Shown: positions 26,778-36,390 of the stretch, piece after piece
Position numbering within the stretch: position 1 is the first letter of the stretch
How the letters are laid out: the number at the start of each line of letters is the position of its first letter
Assembly: GCF_009712225.1 (NCBI RefSeq)
Contig: NZ_WASP01000006.1
Coordinates: forward strand, 645,273-709,272
Direction: 5' to 3'
Source: Desulfovibrio sp.
Lineage (GTDB): Bacteria; Desulfobacterota; Desulfovibrionia; Desulfovibrionales; Desulfovibrionaceae
Length of the DNA stretch: 64,000 nt
The notes under the pieces: model-generated
Told to the model about the DNA's origin: nothing
What the model saw: only the letters and a program-made list of their open reading frames with translations
Databases searched by the model: none
Translations under genes and position numbers: made by a program

Positions 26778-28970
26778 ATGAGTTCCCCCCGTAAAAAGGC
26801 AATCTTCAAGGCAGTGAATACTGCTGCGGTTACTCCCAGCAGTGCTGATGAAGTAGGTCGTAGCGCGGAAGACATCTTTGGCCGTTATGTGTTTGGCATC
26901 TCTACCATGCGCAAGCGCCTTCCCAAGGATGTGTTCAAGAAGCTGGCCAAGACCATCCGCGACGGCGAACGTCTGAATCCTGAAATCGCCGATGTGGTCG
27001 CCAACGCCATGAAGGATTGGGCCATTGAGAACGGTGCCACGCACTACACCCACTGGTTCCATCCCATGACCGGCCTCACTGCCGAAAAGCATGACGCCTT
27101 TCTGTCGCCCACCGTCGATGGTCAGGTCATCAGCGAGTTCTCTGGCAAGATGCTGATCAGTGGTGAGCCGGACGCCTCCTCGTTCCCTTCAGGCGGCATC
27201 CGTTCCACGTTTGAAGCCCGCGGCTATACCGCGTGGGATCCTTCCGTGCCGGTGTTCATCATCCCCTCTCCCTATGGGGCAGCCCTGCACATTCCTACGT
27301 ACTTTTACTCGTATTCGGGCGAAGCTCTTGACCGCAAGATCCCGCTCATTCGCTCCATATCGGCCCTGTCGCGTCAGGCCTCGCGTATTCTCAAGCTCTT
27401 TGGCAACACCTCGTCTACCTACGTGCGTGCCAATGTGGGCCCAGAACAGGAATACTTCCTGGTTGACAAAAACCTGGCTGCCCTGCGTCCCGACCTTCTG
27501 CTGGCTGGTCGCACCCTGATTGGTGCCACCTCGCCCAAAGGTCAGGAAATGGAAGACCACTACTTTGGCTCCATTCCTCCCCGCGTGATGAGCTTCATGC
27601 AGGATCTGGAAAACGAGCTGCGTTCACTGGGCATTCCGGCCAAGACCCGCCACAACGAAGTGGCCCCCGGTCAGTTCGAAATCGCCCCTGTGTACGAAGA
27701 AGCCAACATTGCCTGCGATCACAACATGCTTTGCATGAACATGATGCGCCACATGGCTGGCAAGCACGGTTTTGTGTGCCTGGTGCACGAAAAGCCCTTT
27801 GCTGGCGTAAACGGCAGCGGCAAGCACAACAACTGGTCCATCAGCGATTCTGACGGCAACAACCTGCTCAACCCTGGTTCCACGCCGGTGGACAACGCCC
27901 AGTTCCTGGTATTCCTGGCCGCCGTGCTGCGTGGCGTGCATCTGCACAGCGCAGCCCTGCGCCTCGGTACCGTGGGTGCTGGCAACGACCATCGTCTTGG
28001 TGCCAACGAAGCCCCGCCGGCCATCCTGTCCGTCTACCTGGGCGAACAGCTTACCGACGTGCTCGACACCATCATCAATGGCAAGGGCTCCAAGAACAAG
28101 AAAAGCGCGGTCATGGAAGTGGGCGTTTCTACCCTGCCCCCGCTGCCCGTGGATCTCTCCGACCGCAACCGCACCAGCCCGTTTGCCTTCACCGGCAACA
28201 AGTTTGAGTTCCGCGCCGTGGGCTCCTCGCAGTCTGTGGCTCCGGTCAACATCGCCCTGAACGCGGCCGTGGCCAGCGCCCTGGACGACATTGCCACCGA
28301 ACTCGAAGCTTCCGTTGCCGCTGGCACCGAGCTGAACGCGGCTCTGCAGGCTCTGCTGCCCCGCCTGTTCAAGGAACACATGCCCATCGTCTTCAATGGC
28401 AATGGTTATGCTGAATCCTGGGCCGAAGAAGCCGCACGCCGCGGCCTGCCCAACTACAACAACACCGTGACCGCCCTTGAACACTACAGCGATCCCGACG
28501 TCATGAACGTCTTCCTGCGCCACGGCATCCTGACCGAACGCGAAATTCTTTCGCGTCAGGATATCCTGCTGGAAAACTACAGCAAGACCGTGTGCATCGA
28601 AGGCAACCTCATGGCCGACATGATTCGCGCCTCTGTGCTGCCGCCCAGCCTCACAGCCCAGAACAAAGCTGCCGACGCGGTTGTTAAAACCCGCGCAGTG
28701 CTTGGCGACAAGGCTGCTGGCAGCGAAGAGGAATACTTTAACGAAGTGCGCGGGCACGTCGTTGCACTCCAGAAGGGTGTAGTGGTGCTGGAAAAGGCCG
28801 TGGAAAAAGCCCTGTGCACCGAAGGTGCGCTGGAACAGGCCAAGGCCGCTCGTGACGGCATTCTGCCCGCCATGAACGAATGCCGCACCCATGCCGACGC
28901 TCTTGAACGTCTGGTTGAAGACGACCTGTGGGTTCTGCCCAAGTATGCAGAACTGCTTTGGGCTCACTAG
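26778..28970 (+). CDS. glnN: Glutamine synthetase type III
   Basis: A 730-residue enzyme making glutamine from glutamate, ammonium and ATP. Length and motifs are those of GSIII rather than the 470-residue type I. They include an N-terminal FGRYVFGISTMRKRLP, ATHYTHWFHPMTG, the PEQEYFLVD metal-ligand block, EVAPGQFEIAPVYEEAN, and GVNGSGKHNNWSI. The ATG at 26778 follows GGAGACGAGG. It is third in the amtB-PII-glnA operon, forming a complete ammonium capture unit. Some annotations use the symbol glnA. Confidence 0.93.
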   Translation: MSSPRKKAIFKAVNTAAVTPSSADEVGRSAEDIFGRYVFGISTMRKRLPKDVFKKLAKTIRDGERLNPEIADVVANAMKDWAIENGATHYTHWFHPMTGLTAEKHDAFLSPTVDGQVISEFSGKMLISGEPDASSFPSGGIRSTFEARGYTAWDPSVPVFIIPSPYGAALHIPTYFYSYSGEALDRKIPLIRSISALSRQASRILKLFGNTSSTYVRANVGPEQEYFLVDKNLAALRPDLLLAGRTLIGATSPKGQEMEDHYFGSIPPRVMSFMQDLENELRSLGIPAKTRHNEVAPGQFEIAPVYEEANIACDHNMLCMNMMRHMAGKHGFVCLVHEKPFAGVNGSGKHNNWSISDSDGNNLLNPGSTPVDNAQFLVFLAAVLRGVHLHSAALRLGTVGAGNDHRLGANEAPPAILSVYLGEQLTDVLDTIINGKGSKNKKSAVMEVGVSTLPPLPVDLSDRNRTSPFAFTGNKFEFRAVGSSQSVAPVNIALNAAVASALDDIATELEASVAAGTELNAALQALLPRLFKEHMPIVFNGNGYAESWAEEAARRGLPNYNNTVTALEHYSDPDVMNVFLRHGILTEREILSRQDILLENYSKTVCIEGNLMADMIRASVLPPSLTAQNKAADAVVKTRAVLGDKAAGSEEEYFNEVRGHVVALQKGVVVLEKAVEKALCTEGALEQAKAARDGILPAMNECRTHADALERLVEDDLWVLPKYAELLWAH

Positions 28971-29292
28971 GTCGTTAAGAAATAGTTGGGGGCAGGGGGT
29001 CTCATCCCGGGGGGGAAGATGGTCTCCTTGCCTCCGGCCCCTGCGGTTTAGCTGCAGGGAGCCACAGGCCTCGCCGTTCGCCGCAACGGACGGCGAAGGC
29101 CAGTGGTCATCAAGCGGAGAGTCTGGCGGCTCTCCGCTTTTTTTTGCGCCTCTGGCTGCGGGCATGCGTTCGGCACCGGTCAGGCCGCACTGTGTTTACT
29201 TTTGCCTTGAATCAGAATAAATACTTATTTGTGATACTGCCAAGATAATTATGGGCAGCCTGTTTCGGCCCCCCGTATGATAAGGAGTATAT
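28971..29292. other. Intergenic region after glutamine synthetase
   Basis: No gene is seen. A GC-rich inverted repeat (GGCCTCGCCGT...ACGGCGAAGGCC) lies near 29067-29101, followed by the terminator at 29113. The dapF promoter must lie in 29150-29280. Confidence 0.55.
29113..29145 (+). terminator. Terminator of the amtB-PII-glnA operon
   Basis: A perfect 9-bp stem AGCGGAGAG/CTCTCCGCT with an 8-base loop and a run of T. Confidence 0.85.
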
Positions 29293-30150
29293 ATGGCTGC
29301 GACACTGCGCTTTACAAAAATGCAGGGCATCGGCAACGATTATGTCTATGTGAATGGCTTTGAAGAACGTGTGGAGAACCCCAACGACCTCGCCCGCCAG
29401 ATCAGCGACAGGCATTTTGGTGTTGGCTCTGACGGTCTGGTGCTTATTCTGCCTTCCGGCACATCTGACGTGCGCATGCGCATGTTCAATTCAGACGGTT
29501 CTGAAGCGGAAATGTGCGGCAACGCCATTCGCTGCGTGGGCAAATATGTTCACGACCACGGCATCATTGCCAAGGATGTCATCCGCGTTGAAACCCGCGC
29601 CGGTGAAAAAATTGTTCGCCTGCTGTTTGAAGGCGGCGAAGTTTGCGGCGCAACAGTAGACATGGGTGAACCAGTGCTGACCCCCGCCAACATTCCCGTG
29701 CTGGTAGAGGGCGACACCAATGCCCAGCGTTTTGTGGGCCGCCCCGTTGAGGTTGACGGCGCTGGCTACGATATTACCGCCGTTTCCATGGGCAACCCGC
29801 ATGCGGTTGTGTTCATGAAGGGCATTGACGATCTGGATCTGCCCAAGATCGGCCCCAGCTTTGAACACCACAGGCTTTTTCCGCAGCGCACCAACACCGA
29901 ATTTGTGGAAGTGATCTCTTCCACCAAGGTGAGAATGCGCGTGTGGGAACGCGGTGCCGGCGAAACCCTGGCCTGCGGTACCGGCGCGTGCGCCGTGGCC
30001 GTGGCCTGCGTGCTCAACAAGCTCACTGGCCGTGAGCTTGATGTCGAGCTCAAGGGCGGCACCCTGCACATCCATTGGGACGAAATTTCAAACCATGTTT
30101 ATATGACCGGCGGGGCCGTTACCGTCTTCACCGGTACTTACCACATCTGA
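29293..30150 (+). CDS. dapF: Diaminopimelate epimerase
   Basis: A 285-residue, cofactor-free epimerase converting LL- to meso-diaminopimelate for lysine and peptidoglycan. The two catalytic cysteines are visible: Cys-75 in EMCGNAIRC and a second in [10 protein letters not shown] near residue 226. The N-terminal [14 protein letters not shown] and GSDGLV blocks are standard. AAGGAG precedes the ATG. It ends 14 bases before dapL; the pair covers the last two steps of the aminotransferase route to meso-DAP. Confidence 0.96.
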   Translation: MAATLRFTKMQGIGNDYVYVNGFEERVENPNDLARQISDRHFGVGSDGLVLILPSGTSDVRMRMFNSDGSEAEMCGNAIRCVGKYVHDHGIIAKDVIRVETRAGEKIVRLLFEGGEVCGATVDMGEPVLTPANIPVLVEGDTNAQRFVGRPVEVDGAGYDITAVSMGNPHAVVFMKGIDDLDLPKIGPSFEHHRLFPQRTNTEFVEVISSTKVRMRVWERGAGETLACGTGACAVAVACVLNKLTGRELDVELKGGTLHIHWDEISNHVYMTGGAVTVFTGTYHI

Positions 30151-30164
30151 TTCAGAGGAATGTG

Positions 30165-31391
30165 ATGACCAGCGTAAACAGCAATTTTCTCAAGCTGCAA
30201 AGTAACTATCTTTTTGCGGAAATAGCCCGCAAGGTCGCCTCCTTCAGGGAAGCAAACCCCGAAAAGCGCGTTATCAGCCTGGGCATCGGCGACGTGACCC
30301 GCCCGCTCGTGCCTGCTGTTGTGGCAGCCCTGCACAAGGCTGTGGATGACATGGGCGACGCCCCTACCTTCCACGGCTACGGCCCGGAACAGGGCTACGC
30401 CTTCCTGCGCGAAATCATTGTCGAGCACGACTACAAGGCGCGCGGCGTTGATCTGAGCGCCGACGAAGTGTTCGTGAGCGACGGAGCCAAGTCCGACGTG
30501 GGCAATTTTCAGGAACTGTTTGCCGCAGACAGCATCGTGGCCGTTACCGACCCGGTTTACCCTGTCTATGTGGATTCCAACGCCATGGCAGGCCGCTCTG
30601 GCGAATTTGATGGCAAGCAGTGGAACAGGCTTGTGTACCTGCCCTGCCTCAAGGAAAACGACTTTGTGCCGGAATTTCCCAAAACCCGGCCCGACATCAT
30701 CTATCTGTGCTACCCCAACAACCCCACGGGCACGGTGCTTTCGCGCCAGGCCCTTCAGGGCTGGGTAGACTATGCGCGCCGCGAAGGCTGCGTCATTCTG
30801 TATGACTCTGCCTACGAGGCCTTCATTACTGACAGCTCCATTCCGCACAGCATTTATGAGCTGGAAGGCGCGCAGGAAGTGGCCGTGGAATTCCGCAGCT
30901 TCTCGAAAACCGCCGGCTTCACCGGCCTGCGTTGCGCCTACACGGTTGTGCCCAAGGCCTTGCATATCAGCGACGGCAAGGGCGGCAAGATCGCCCTTAA
31001 CAGCCTGTGGAACCGCCGCCAGTGCACCAAGTACAACGGCTGCCCCTATATCGTGCAGCGTGCCGCAGCCGCCATCTACAGCCCGGAAGGCCGGGCACAG
31101 GTGATGGACGTGATTCACGGGTATCAGCGCAATGCAGAAAACCTGCGCGCTGCCACCACCGCCATGGGTCTTTCTGTCTACGGCGGCGTCAACGCCCCCT
31201 ACATCTGGGTGCGAGTGCCCGATGGCATGACCTCGTGGGGCTTCTTTGACCATGTGCTGAACAACACGGCACTGGTGTGCACCCCTGGCGCGGGCTTTGG
31301 TGCTTCTGGCGAAGGGTATGTACGCCTCACGGCCTTTGGCTCTCCCGCCGATACGGAAGAAGCCATCAAGCGCCTTGCCTCGCTGAGCTAG
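30165..31391 (+). CDS. dapL: LL-diaminopimelate aminotransferase
   Basis: A PLP enzyme of 408 residues converting tetrahydrodipicolinate directly to LL-diaminopimelate with glutamate as amino donor. The ATG at 30165 follows AGAGGA; longer in-frame readings would overlap dapF. Signature blocks are [40 protein letters not shown], and [14 protein letters not shown], which holds the PLP lysine. Its presence beside dapF indicates the DapL variant of the lysine pathway, which bypasses dapD/C/E. Confidence 0.95.
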   Translation: MTSVNSNFLKLQSNYLFAEIARKVASFREANPEKRVISLGIGDVTRPLVPAVVAALHKAVDDMGDAPTFHGYGPEQGYAFLREIIVEHDYKARGVDLSADEVFVSDGAKSDVGNFQELFAADSIVAVTDPVYPVYVDSNAMAGRSGEFDGKQWNRLVYLPCLKENDFVPEFPKTRPDIIYLCYPNNPTGTVLSRQALQGWVDYARREGCVILYDSAYEAFITDSSIPHSIYELEGAQEVAVEFRSFSKTAGFTGLRCAYTVVPKALHISDGKGGKIALNSLWNRRQCTKYNGCPYIVQRAAAAIYSPEGRAQVMDVIHGYQRNAENLRAATTAMGLSVYGGVNAPYIWVRVPDGMTSWGFFDHVLNNTALVCTPGAGFGASGEGYVRLTAFGSPADTEEAIKRLASLS

Positions 31392-31472
31392 GCTTCTGCG
31401 CAGTAAAATACCACTCTGCCAATGAGGCAGTAGCAAGCATAGACTGCACTTTTGCAGCATACCCCGTAATCG

Positions 31473-31527
31473 AAAAGCCCGTTCCCACTGCGGATGCCAC
31501 AAGCACCCCTGTTGGAACGGGCTTTTT
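31473..31527 (+). terminator. Terminator of dapF-dapL
   Basis: A 13-bp stem AAAAGCCCGTTCC/GGAACGGGCTTTT around a 28-base loop, ending in a T run. Confidence 0.8.
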
Positions 31528-31681
31528 AACCGATAATAGCAGGCAAGACGCAAAAAATGTTGCCTATGCAACTGCAAATCACGCTGCAAGTGTGGCTGAT
31601 CTGAATAGTGCGAACATGTTAATCCGGGGCTGTCACAACACCATGAGGGCGAACCATATTGAGACTACGTAGCATCAAAAC

Positions 31682-31714
31682 AAAAAAAGGGCTTACGGTG
31701 GTTACCGTAAACCC
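31682..31714 (-). terminator. Terminator of tRNA-Pro
   Basis: Inverted repeat TTACGGT/ACCGTAA with GGG/CCC arms. A seven-A run on the + strand reads as the T tract on the minus strand. It lies 10 bases past the tRNA 3' end. Confidence 0.75.
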
Positions 31715-31724
31715 TTGATTTTGC

Positions 31725-31802
31725 TGGTCGGGATGGCGCGATTTGAACGCGCGGCCTCAGCGTCCCGAACGCTGCGCTCTAGCCAAGCTGAGCCACATCC
31801 CG
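31725..31802 (-). tRNA. tRNA-Pro (anticodon CGG)
   Basis: A 78-nt cloverleaf with encoded CCA. The acceptor CGGGATG pairs with CATCCCG, with discriminator A. The anticodon stem CAGCG/CGCTG encloses TTCGGGA, anticodon CGG. The T arm carries GTTCAAAT. Confidence 0.94.
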
Positions 31803-31924
31803 TTGAGAAAGGGAACATAAGCAAGACTGAGCACTTTGGCAAGTGATTTTTTATTTGTAAAAAAATAATGCCTGACGTAGCATATCAAAACTAGTGAGAG
31901 AATTTTTTGGAGTGAGCTTACCCT

Positions 31925-32989
31925 ATGATTAGTGTCCTTGTGGTTGATGATTCAACCTTTATGCGTAACACCATCACCTCGCTCTTGGAGCAGGATTCTG
32001 AAATCAAAATCGTCGGCACAGCCCGCAATGGACAAGAGGCCTTACAAAAAGCCGAGGAGCTGGACCCAGACGTAATGACTCTTGATGTGGATCTACCCAA
32101 GCTGGATGGCCTGGGGGTTTTGCAGCAGCTCATGAAAAAAACGCCTCTTCCTGTGCTGATGGTGAGTTCGCTCACGCAGAGCGGCGCAGAAAGTACGTTG
32201 AAAGCGCTTGAATACGGCGCGCTCGATTTTATTCCCAAGAACATCAGCAGCGACCGCGAAAGCTTTGCTGCCGAGCTGCAAAAGAAAGTACGGGCCATTG
32301 CAAGACGTAAAACCATCATCAAACTCAAATACAGGCGCATAAACCAGATTCAGGTTCCGGTTCAACGCCCGCTGCCTTCACAGCCAGCCGATTACGTTCA
32401 AACGCCCTGCCAGGGCCCAAGAGATTTGGTGGTGATTGGTGTTTCCACCGGCGGCCCGCCGGTAGTGCAAAAAATTCTGTCGACGCTGCCAGAGGATCTA
32501 CCCGCCTGCATACTTATTGCGCAGCACATGCCAGCGGCGTTCACAAATCCTTTTGCCAAGCGTCTGGACAGCGTGTGCAAGATCGGCGTCACCGAGGCCA
32601 AGGATGGCGACAAATTTAAAACTGGCCACGCCTACGTCTGCCCTGGGGGCAAGCACATTGGCATACGCATGCGCGGCCCCCTGCCCGAAATATTTGTGGC
32701 AGAAGAACCCCGCGATGCCCTTTACAAGCCGTCTGCAAACGTGCTTTTTGAAACTGCGGGCAAGGCGATGGGAAGGCGTACCCTGGGGGTAATTCTCACC
32801 GGCATGGGTTCAGACGGATGCGAAGGCTCAAAGGTGCTTCGCGAAAAGGGCGGCTGCCTTATTGCGCAAAACGAAGCCTCGTGTGTGGTTTACGGTATGC
32901 CCAAGGCAGTTGTAGATAACAAGCTTGCCAATCTCATACTTGATGTGGACGATATTGCTAACGCTATCATCACAACGGTCAGAGGCTGA
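31925..32989 (+). CDS. cheB: Chemotaxis response regulator protein-glutamate methylesterase
   Basis: 354 residues. The receiver domain has the acidic pair VVDDS and phospho-acceptor Asp-54 (MTLDVDLPKLDG). A linker follows, then the methylesterase domain with GVSTGGPP (catalytic Ser), AQHMPAAFT (catalytic His) and LTGMGSDG (catalytic Asp). It removes methyl groups from chemoreceptors when phosphorylated by CheA. It is first in a seven-gene chemotaxis cluster. No chemoreceptor gene lies in the window. Confidence 0.95.
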   Translation: MISVLVVDDSTFMRNTITSLLEQDSEIKIVGTARNGQEALQKAEELDPDVMTLDVDLPKLDGLGVLQQLMKKTPLPVLMVSSLTQSGAESTLKALEYGALDFIPKNISSDRESFAAELQKKVRAIARRKTIIKLKYRRINQIQVPVQRPLPSQPADYVQTPCQGPRDLVVIGVSTGGPPVVQKILSTLPEDLPACILIAQHMPAAFTNPFAKRLDSVCKIGVTEAKDGDKFKTGHAYVCPGGKHIGIRMRGPLPEIFVAEEPRDALYKPSANVLFETAGKAMGRRTLGVILTGMGSDGCEGSKVLREKGGCLIAQNEASCVVYGMPKAVVDNKLANLILDVDDIANAIITTVRG

Positions 32990-33006
32990 CCCCACAGTAG
33001 CAGGAC

Positions 33007-34944
33007 ATGACTATGAACATGGAAAATTCCCAGCACAAAGCAATTCTTGAAGCCTTGCAATCTGGCGCAAATGACGCGATCCGCGACGCGGCATTCAGCG
33101 CGGGCGACCAGGGGCTGCAAGATGCGGTTCCCATGCTCTGCGAACACATCAAAAGCCCCAGTGTGGGCGTTCAGGAAGCGGCAGAGTACGCCCTGCGCAA
33201 AATACGCGGCCCTCAGGTGGTTATTGCCTTGTTACCCCTGCTGCGCAGTGACGAAGCACCTGTGCGCAATGTGGCCATGGACATTCTGCGCGAAATCGGT
33301 TCGGACAGCATAGAAAGCATTCAGCCCTACCTGCAGAATGACGATGCCGACCTGCGCATCTTTGTAACCGATATTCTTGGTTACTGCCGCACACACCAGT
33401 CCTGTCTGCTGCTGTGCCGCGCTTTGCTCAAAGATCCGGAAGTAAACGTGCGCTATCAGGCCGCCGTAAGCCTTGGCACACTGGCCTTTCCCGAAGCTGT
33501 CAATGCGCTTTGCCAGGCCATGCACGATGAAGAGTGGGTACAGTTTGCCGTGGTGGAAGCCCTGGCAAAAATCAAGGATTACTCGGCTGTAAGCGCCCTC
33601 GTTAAGCTGCTCAACCAGGCTTCACCCCTGGTCAGCTCGGCCATTGTGGACGCGCTGGGCGACATGGGCGACGTAAAATCCATCCCCCTGCTCTTCAGCT
33701 CACTCGAAAACGTGCGCGAGGCCCTGCGCCACAAGATAGTAAAGGCCATTGTGCAGATTCTCGGCGGCAAGGGGCTCTCGCTGCTTGCGGTCAAGTCGCA
33801 GGAACGTATGCGCGCCTACATGCTTGATGCCCTCACCGACAACGATGAGGACATCCTGATGGCATCGTTGCAAGGCCTGAGTTCCATCGGCGCAGAGGAT
33901 TGCACCGGCCCGATCATCGACATGACCGCCGGGCTCGATAAGGACCGGCAGGACGAACTGTACGAAGCGGCGATCAAAGCCATTGCGGCCATCGGCTATA
34001 ACGATGCCGTCCGCGCTGCCATCACAAGCAAGGAAGAAGCGCGCATTCTGCTGGCCATGGAAGCTTGCCACCTCATGGCAGACAGCCGCTGCGTGGCCGA
34101 CCTCAAGGAAATTTTCTGGAACGTCAGCCCCGAACTGCAACGCATGGCCGCCGGTGAAATGGCCCTGCTTGGCGATTGCGACGATTCCCCCTTCTTTGTC
34201 ACCATCATGAATGATTCTGAAGATGCCGAAGTGCTCAAGAGCGCTCTGGTATTTTTTGGCAATCACCCCACCTGCCCCGATGTGGAAGATCTCGTCTTTG
34301 CCCAGATCGACCACAAGTATCTGGACGTGAAGGAAATGGCGCTTGAGGCCTGCATCAACCTGCACAGCCCCAAGCTCAACGAGTTGTTCAAGGAACGCGC
34401 CAGAGGCGAAGACCCAATGCAGCGCATGATGGCCGTGTACGCCCTTGGGCGCTACAGCATCGCCGAAAATATGGCAGAAATTACCGCTGCGCTTGAAGAC
34501 GAGTACCCGCGTACGCGTCAGGTGGCGGTTGAGGCATTTTTAAACCTCGGCGAGCAGGCAGAAGAATTCCTGCCGCTGCTCTTGCCCCGTCTGGCTGATG
34601 AAGACAAGGACGTTCGCCTTGCCGTGATCGACCTGCTGGGACAAATCGGTTCTTCGACTGTGTTGCCATACATTCTCAATGCGCTTAACGATGAGAATGA
34701 ATGGGTTCGCATCCGTGCCATAGACGCGCTGGGCATGCACAGGGTAGCCGATGCGGTACCGCAACTGGCCCAGATGCTTGAAAGTGCCAGCCCCATGGTT
34801 GCTCTCAAAATTGTTGAGGCTCTTGGCAAAATCGGTGGTAATGTGGCCTTCAGTGTGCTGCTCGGCATGATGAATCATGAAGATACTGAGATTCAGCATG
34901 CGTCGGAAGAAGCCTTGGCAATGATCCAGGCCGAACAGGAGTAG
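33007..34944 (+). CDS. HEAT-repeat scaffold protein of the chemotaxis cluster
   Basis: A 645-residue protein built almost wholly of ~31-residue helical HEAT/PBS-lyase-like repeats, about twenty, such as VNVRYQAAVSLGTLAFPEAV and VRLAVIDLLGQIGSSTVL. The repeats commonly carry Asp/Val at the turn and run from about residue 10 to the end. No catalytic motif is seen. Such solenoids bind proteins. Position between cheB and cheR, with 17- and 2-base gaps, suggests it organises or regulates the adaptation enzymes or the array. The first residues could start at 33007 or 33013. Confidence 0.85.
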   Translation: MTMNMENSQHKAILEALQSGANDAIRDAAFSAGDQGLQDAVPMLCEHIKSPSVGVQEAAEYALRKIRGPQVVIALLPLLRSDEAPVRNVAMDILREIGSDSIESIQPYLQNDDADLRIFVTDILGYCRTHQSCLLLCRALLKDPEVNVRYQAAVSLGTLAFPEAVNALCQAMHDEEWVQFAVVEALAKIKDYSAVSALVKLLNQASPLVSSAIVDALGDMGDVKSIPLLFSSLENVREALRHKIVKAIVQILGGKGLSLLAVKSQERMRAYMLDALTDNDEDILMASLQGLSSIGAEDCTGPIIDMTAGLDKDRQDELYEAAIKAIAAIGYNDAVRAAITSKEEARILLAMEACHLMADSRCVADLKEIFWNVSPELQRMAAGEMALLGDCDDSPFFVTIMNDSEDAEVLKSALVFFGNHPTCPDVEDLVFAQIDHKYLDVKEMALEACINLHSPKLNELFKERARGEDPMQRMMAVYALGRYSIAENMAEITAALEDEYPRTRQVAVEAFLNLGEQAEEFLPLLLPRLADEDKDVRLAVIDLLGQIGSSTVLPYILNALNDENEWVRIRAIDALGMHRVADAVPQLAQMLESASPMVALKIVEALGKIGGNVAFSVLLGMMNHEDTEIQHASEEALAMIQAEQE

Positions 34945-34946
34945 GT

Positions 34947-36380
34947 ATGTCTCAGCCCCCTACGTTATTTCCCAAAAGCCCACTCGGCTCTGGCCAGACC
35001 AGTGGCACCACGTCGACCGGCAGCGCTACGCCCTCAACACTGGCAGAGCAGCGGCCAAGGCTCGGTACACCGGCAACGGCAGGTACTGCGCCAGCTGTGC
35101 CGCCAAGACCAGCCACTCCCGCGCCAGCTTCTCCCTTTAAATCCGCTGTCCCGCCTCTTGGCACACCTGCCCAACCGGCGGGAGCCGCTCCGGCGGGTTC
35201 TGCTTTTCGGCCCACAACGCCCGCCTCTGGCCTGGGCAGTGGGCTTGGCAGCACGCCTGCGGCAGCAGCACGCCCCCCGTTGGGCCAGTCTGGCCTTAAT
35301 CAGTCTGGTCTGGGTCAAACGGGCCTTGGCCAATCCGGGTTTAGCGCAAACAGGCCGCCCCTGGGTTCAACCCTGCCCACGCGCCCGGCAAGCCCCACGC
35401 TTGCTGGCGGCATGGCGGCCCAGCGCCCATCGACGCAGCCCGCCACAAGCGCCCTGCGTCCGCCGCTCACGCCCGCTGCGGCCTTTCGCTCGCCCACACA
35501 GCCAGCAGACGCAGCCCGCGCTGCATCGCCCTTTCGTAAGGATCTGCAGATATCTGACGAGGAATTTCTGCAGCTGCGCGATTTTATCTACCAGCAGTGT
35601 GGCATTTTCATTGCTGAAAATCGAAAGTACCTTGTGGAAAACCGGCTTTCCAACCGCATCAAGGAACTGAACCTTAAAAGCTACAACGATTACTACAATT
35701 TTCTTCGGTTTGACGGCAGCCGCCGCACAGAGCTTAACAAACTCTTTGAGGTTGTTACCACCAACGAGACAAGCTTTTTCCGTAATCCGCCACAGCTCGA
35801 GGTATTCCAGAAAAGCGTGCTGCCCGACATTCTTGACCAGTGCCGCAAGGCGGGGCGCAAAAAGCTGCGCATCTGGTCTGCGGGCTGCTCCACCGGCGAA
35901 GAACCCTATACGCTGGCCATCATCCTGCACGAGGTGCTCAAGAGCGAAATTTCCAGCTGGGACATAAAGATCACCGCCAATGACCTTTCCGAGGCTGTTT
36001 TGGCGGCGGCCCGGCGTGGCGTGTACAACGACTACGCCCTGCGCACCACCCCCAAGGAAATTGCAGACGCCTACTTCATCAAGGAAGACACCCAGTACAA
36101 GATCAAGCCTGAACTGAAATCGCTCATATCATTCGGGCAGATCAACCTGAACGACAGGGAACAGCTCAAGCGGGTTGAAAAGTCGCAGATCGTCTTTTGC
36201 CGCAACGTCATCATCTATTTTGACGACGAAATGAAGCGCAAGGTCATCAACGCCTTTTACGACAACCTCGAAATCAATGGCGCGCTGCTTATCGGGCATT
36301 CCGAATCGCTGCACAATATCAGCCGCGCATTTCAGCTTGAGCACCACAAGGGCACTATTGTTTACAGAAAAATGAGCTGA
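34947..36380 (+). CDS. cheR: CheR methyltransferase with a long disordered N-terminal tail
   Basis: 477 residues. The first ~185 are low complexity (Pro, Ala, Gly, Ser, Thr), including a degenerate five-residue SGLxQ repeat near 112-133. The CheR region starts about residue 200 (LQISDEEFLQLRDFIYQQ), and the SAM-binding domain follows (IWSAGCSTGEEPYTLA; FCRNVIIYF). It methylates receptor glutamates, opposing CheB. Standard CheR is ~280 residues, so the tail is an addition. It starts 2 bases after the HEAT gene. The tail may tether it to receptors or to the neighbouring HEAT protein (inference). Confidence 0.93.
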   Translation: MSQPPTLFPKSPLGSGQTSGTTSTGSATPSTLAEQRPRLGTPATAGTAPAVPPRPATPAPASPFKSAVPPLGTPAQPAGAAPAGSAFRPTTPASGLGSGLGSTPAAAARPPLGQSGLNQSGLGQTGLGQSGFSANRPPLGSTLPTRPASPTLAGGMAAQRPSTQPATSALRPPLTPAAAFRSPTQPADAARAASPFRKDLQISDEEFLQLRDFIYQQCGIFIAENRKYLVENRLSNRIKELNLKSYNDYYNFLRFDGSRRTELNKLFEVVTTNETSFFRNPPQLEVFQKSVLPDILDQCRKAGRKKLRIWSAGCSTGEEPYTLAIILHEVLKSEISSWDIKITANDLSEAVLAAARRGVYNDYALRTTPKEIADAYFIKEDTQYKIKPELKSLISFGQINLNDREQLKRVEKSQIVFCRNVIIYFDDEMKRKVINAFYDNLEINGALLIGHSESLHNISRAFQLEHHKGTIVYRKMS

Positions 36381-36390
36381 TGCTGAATAC

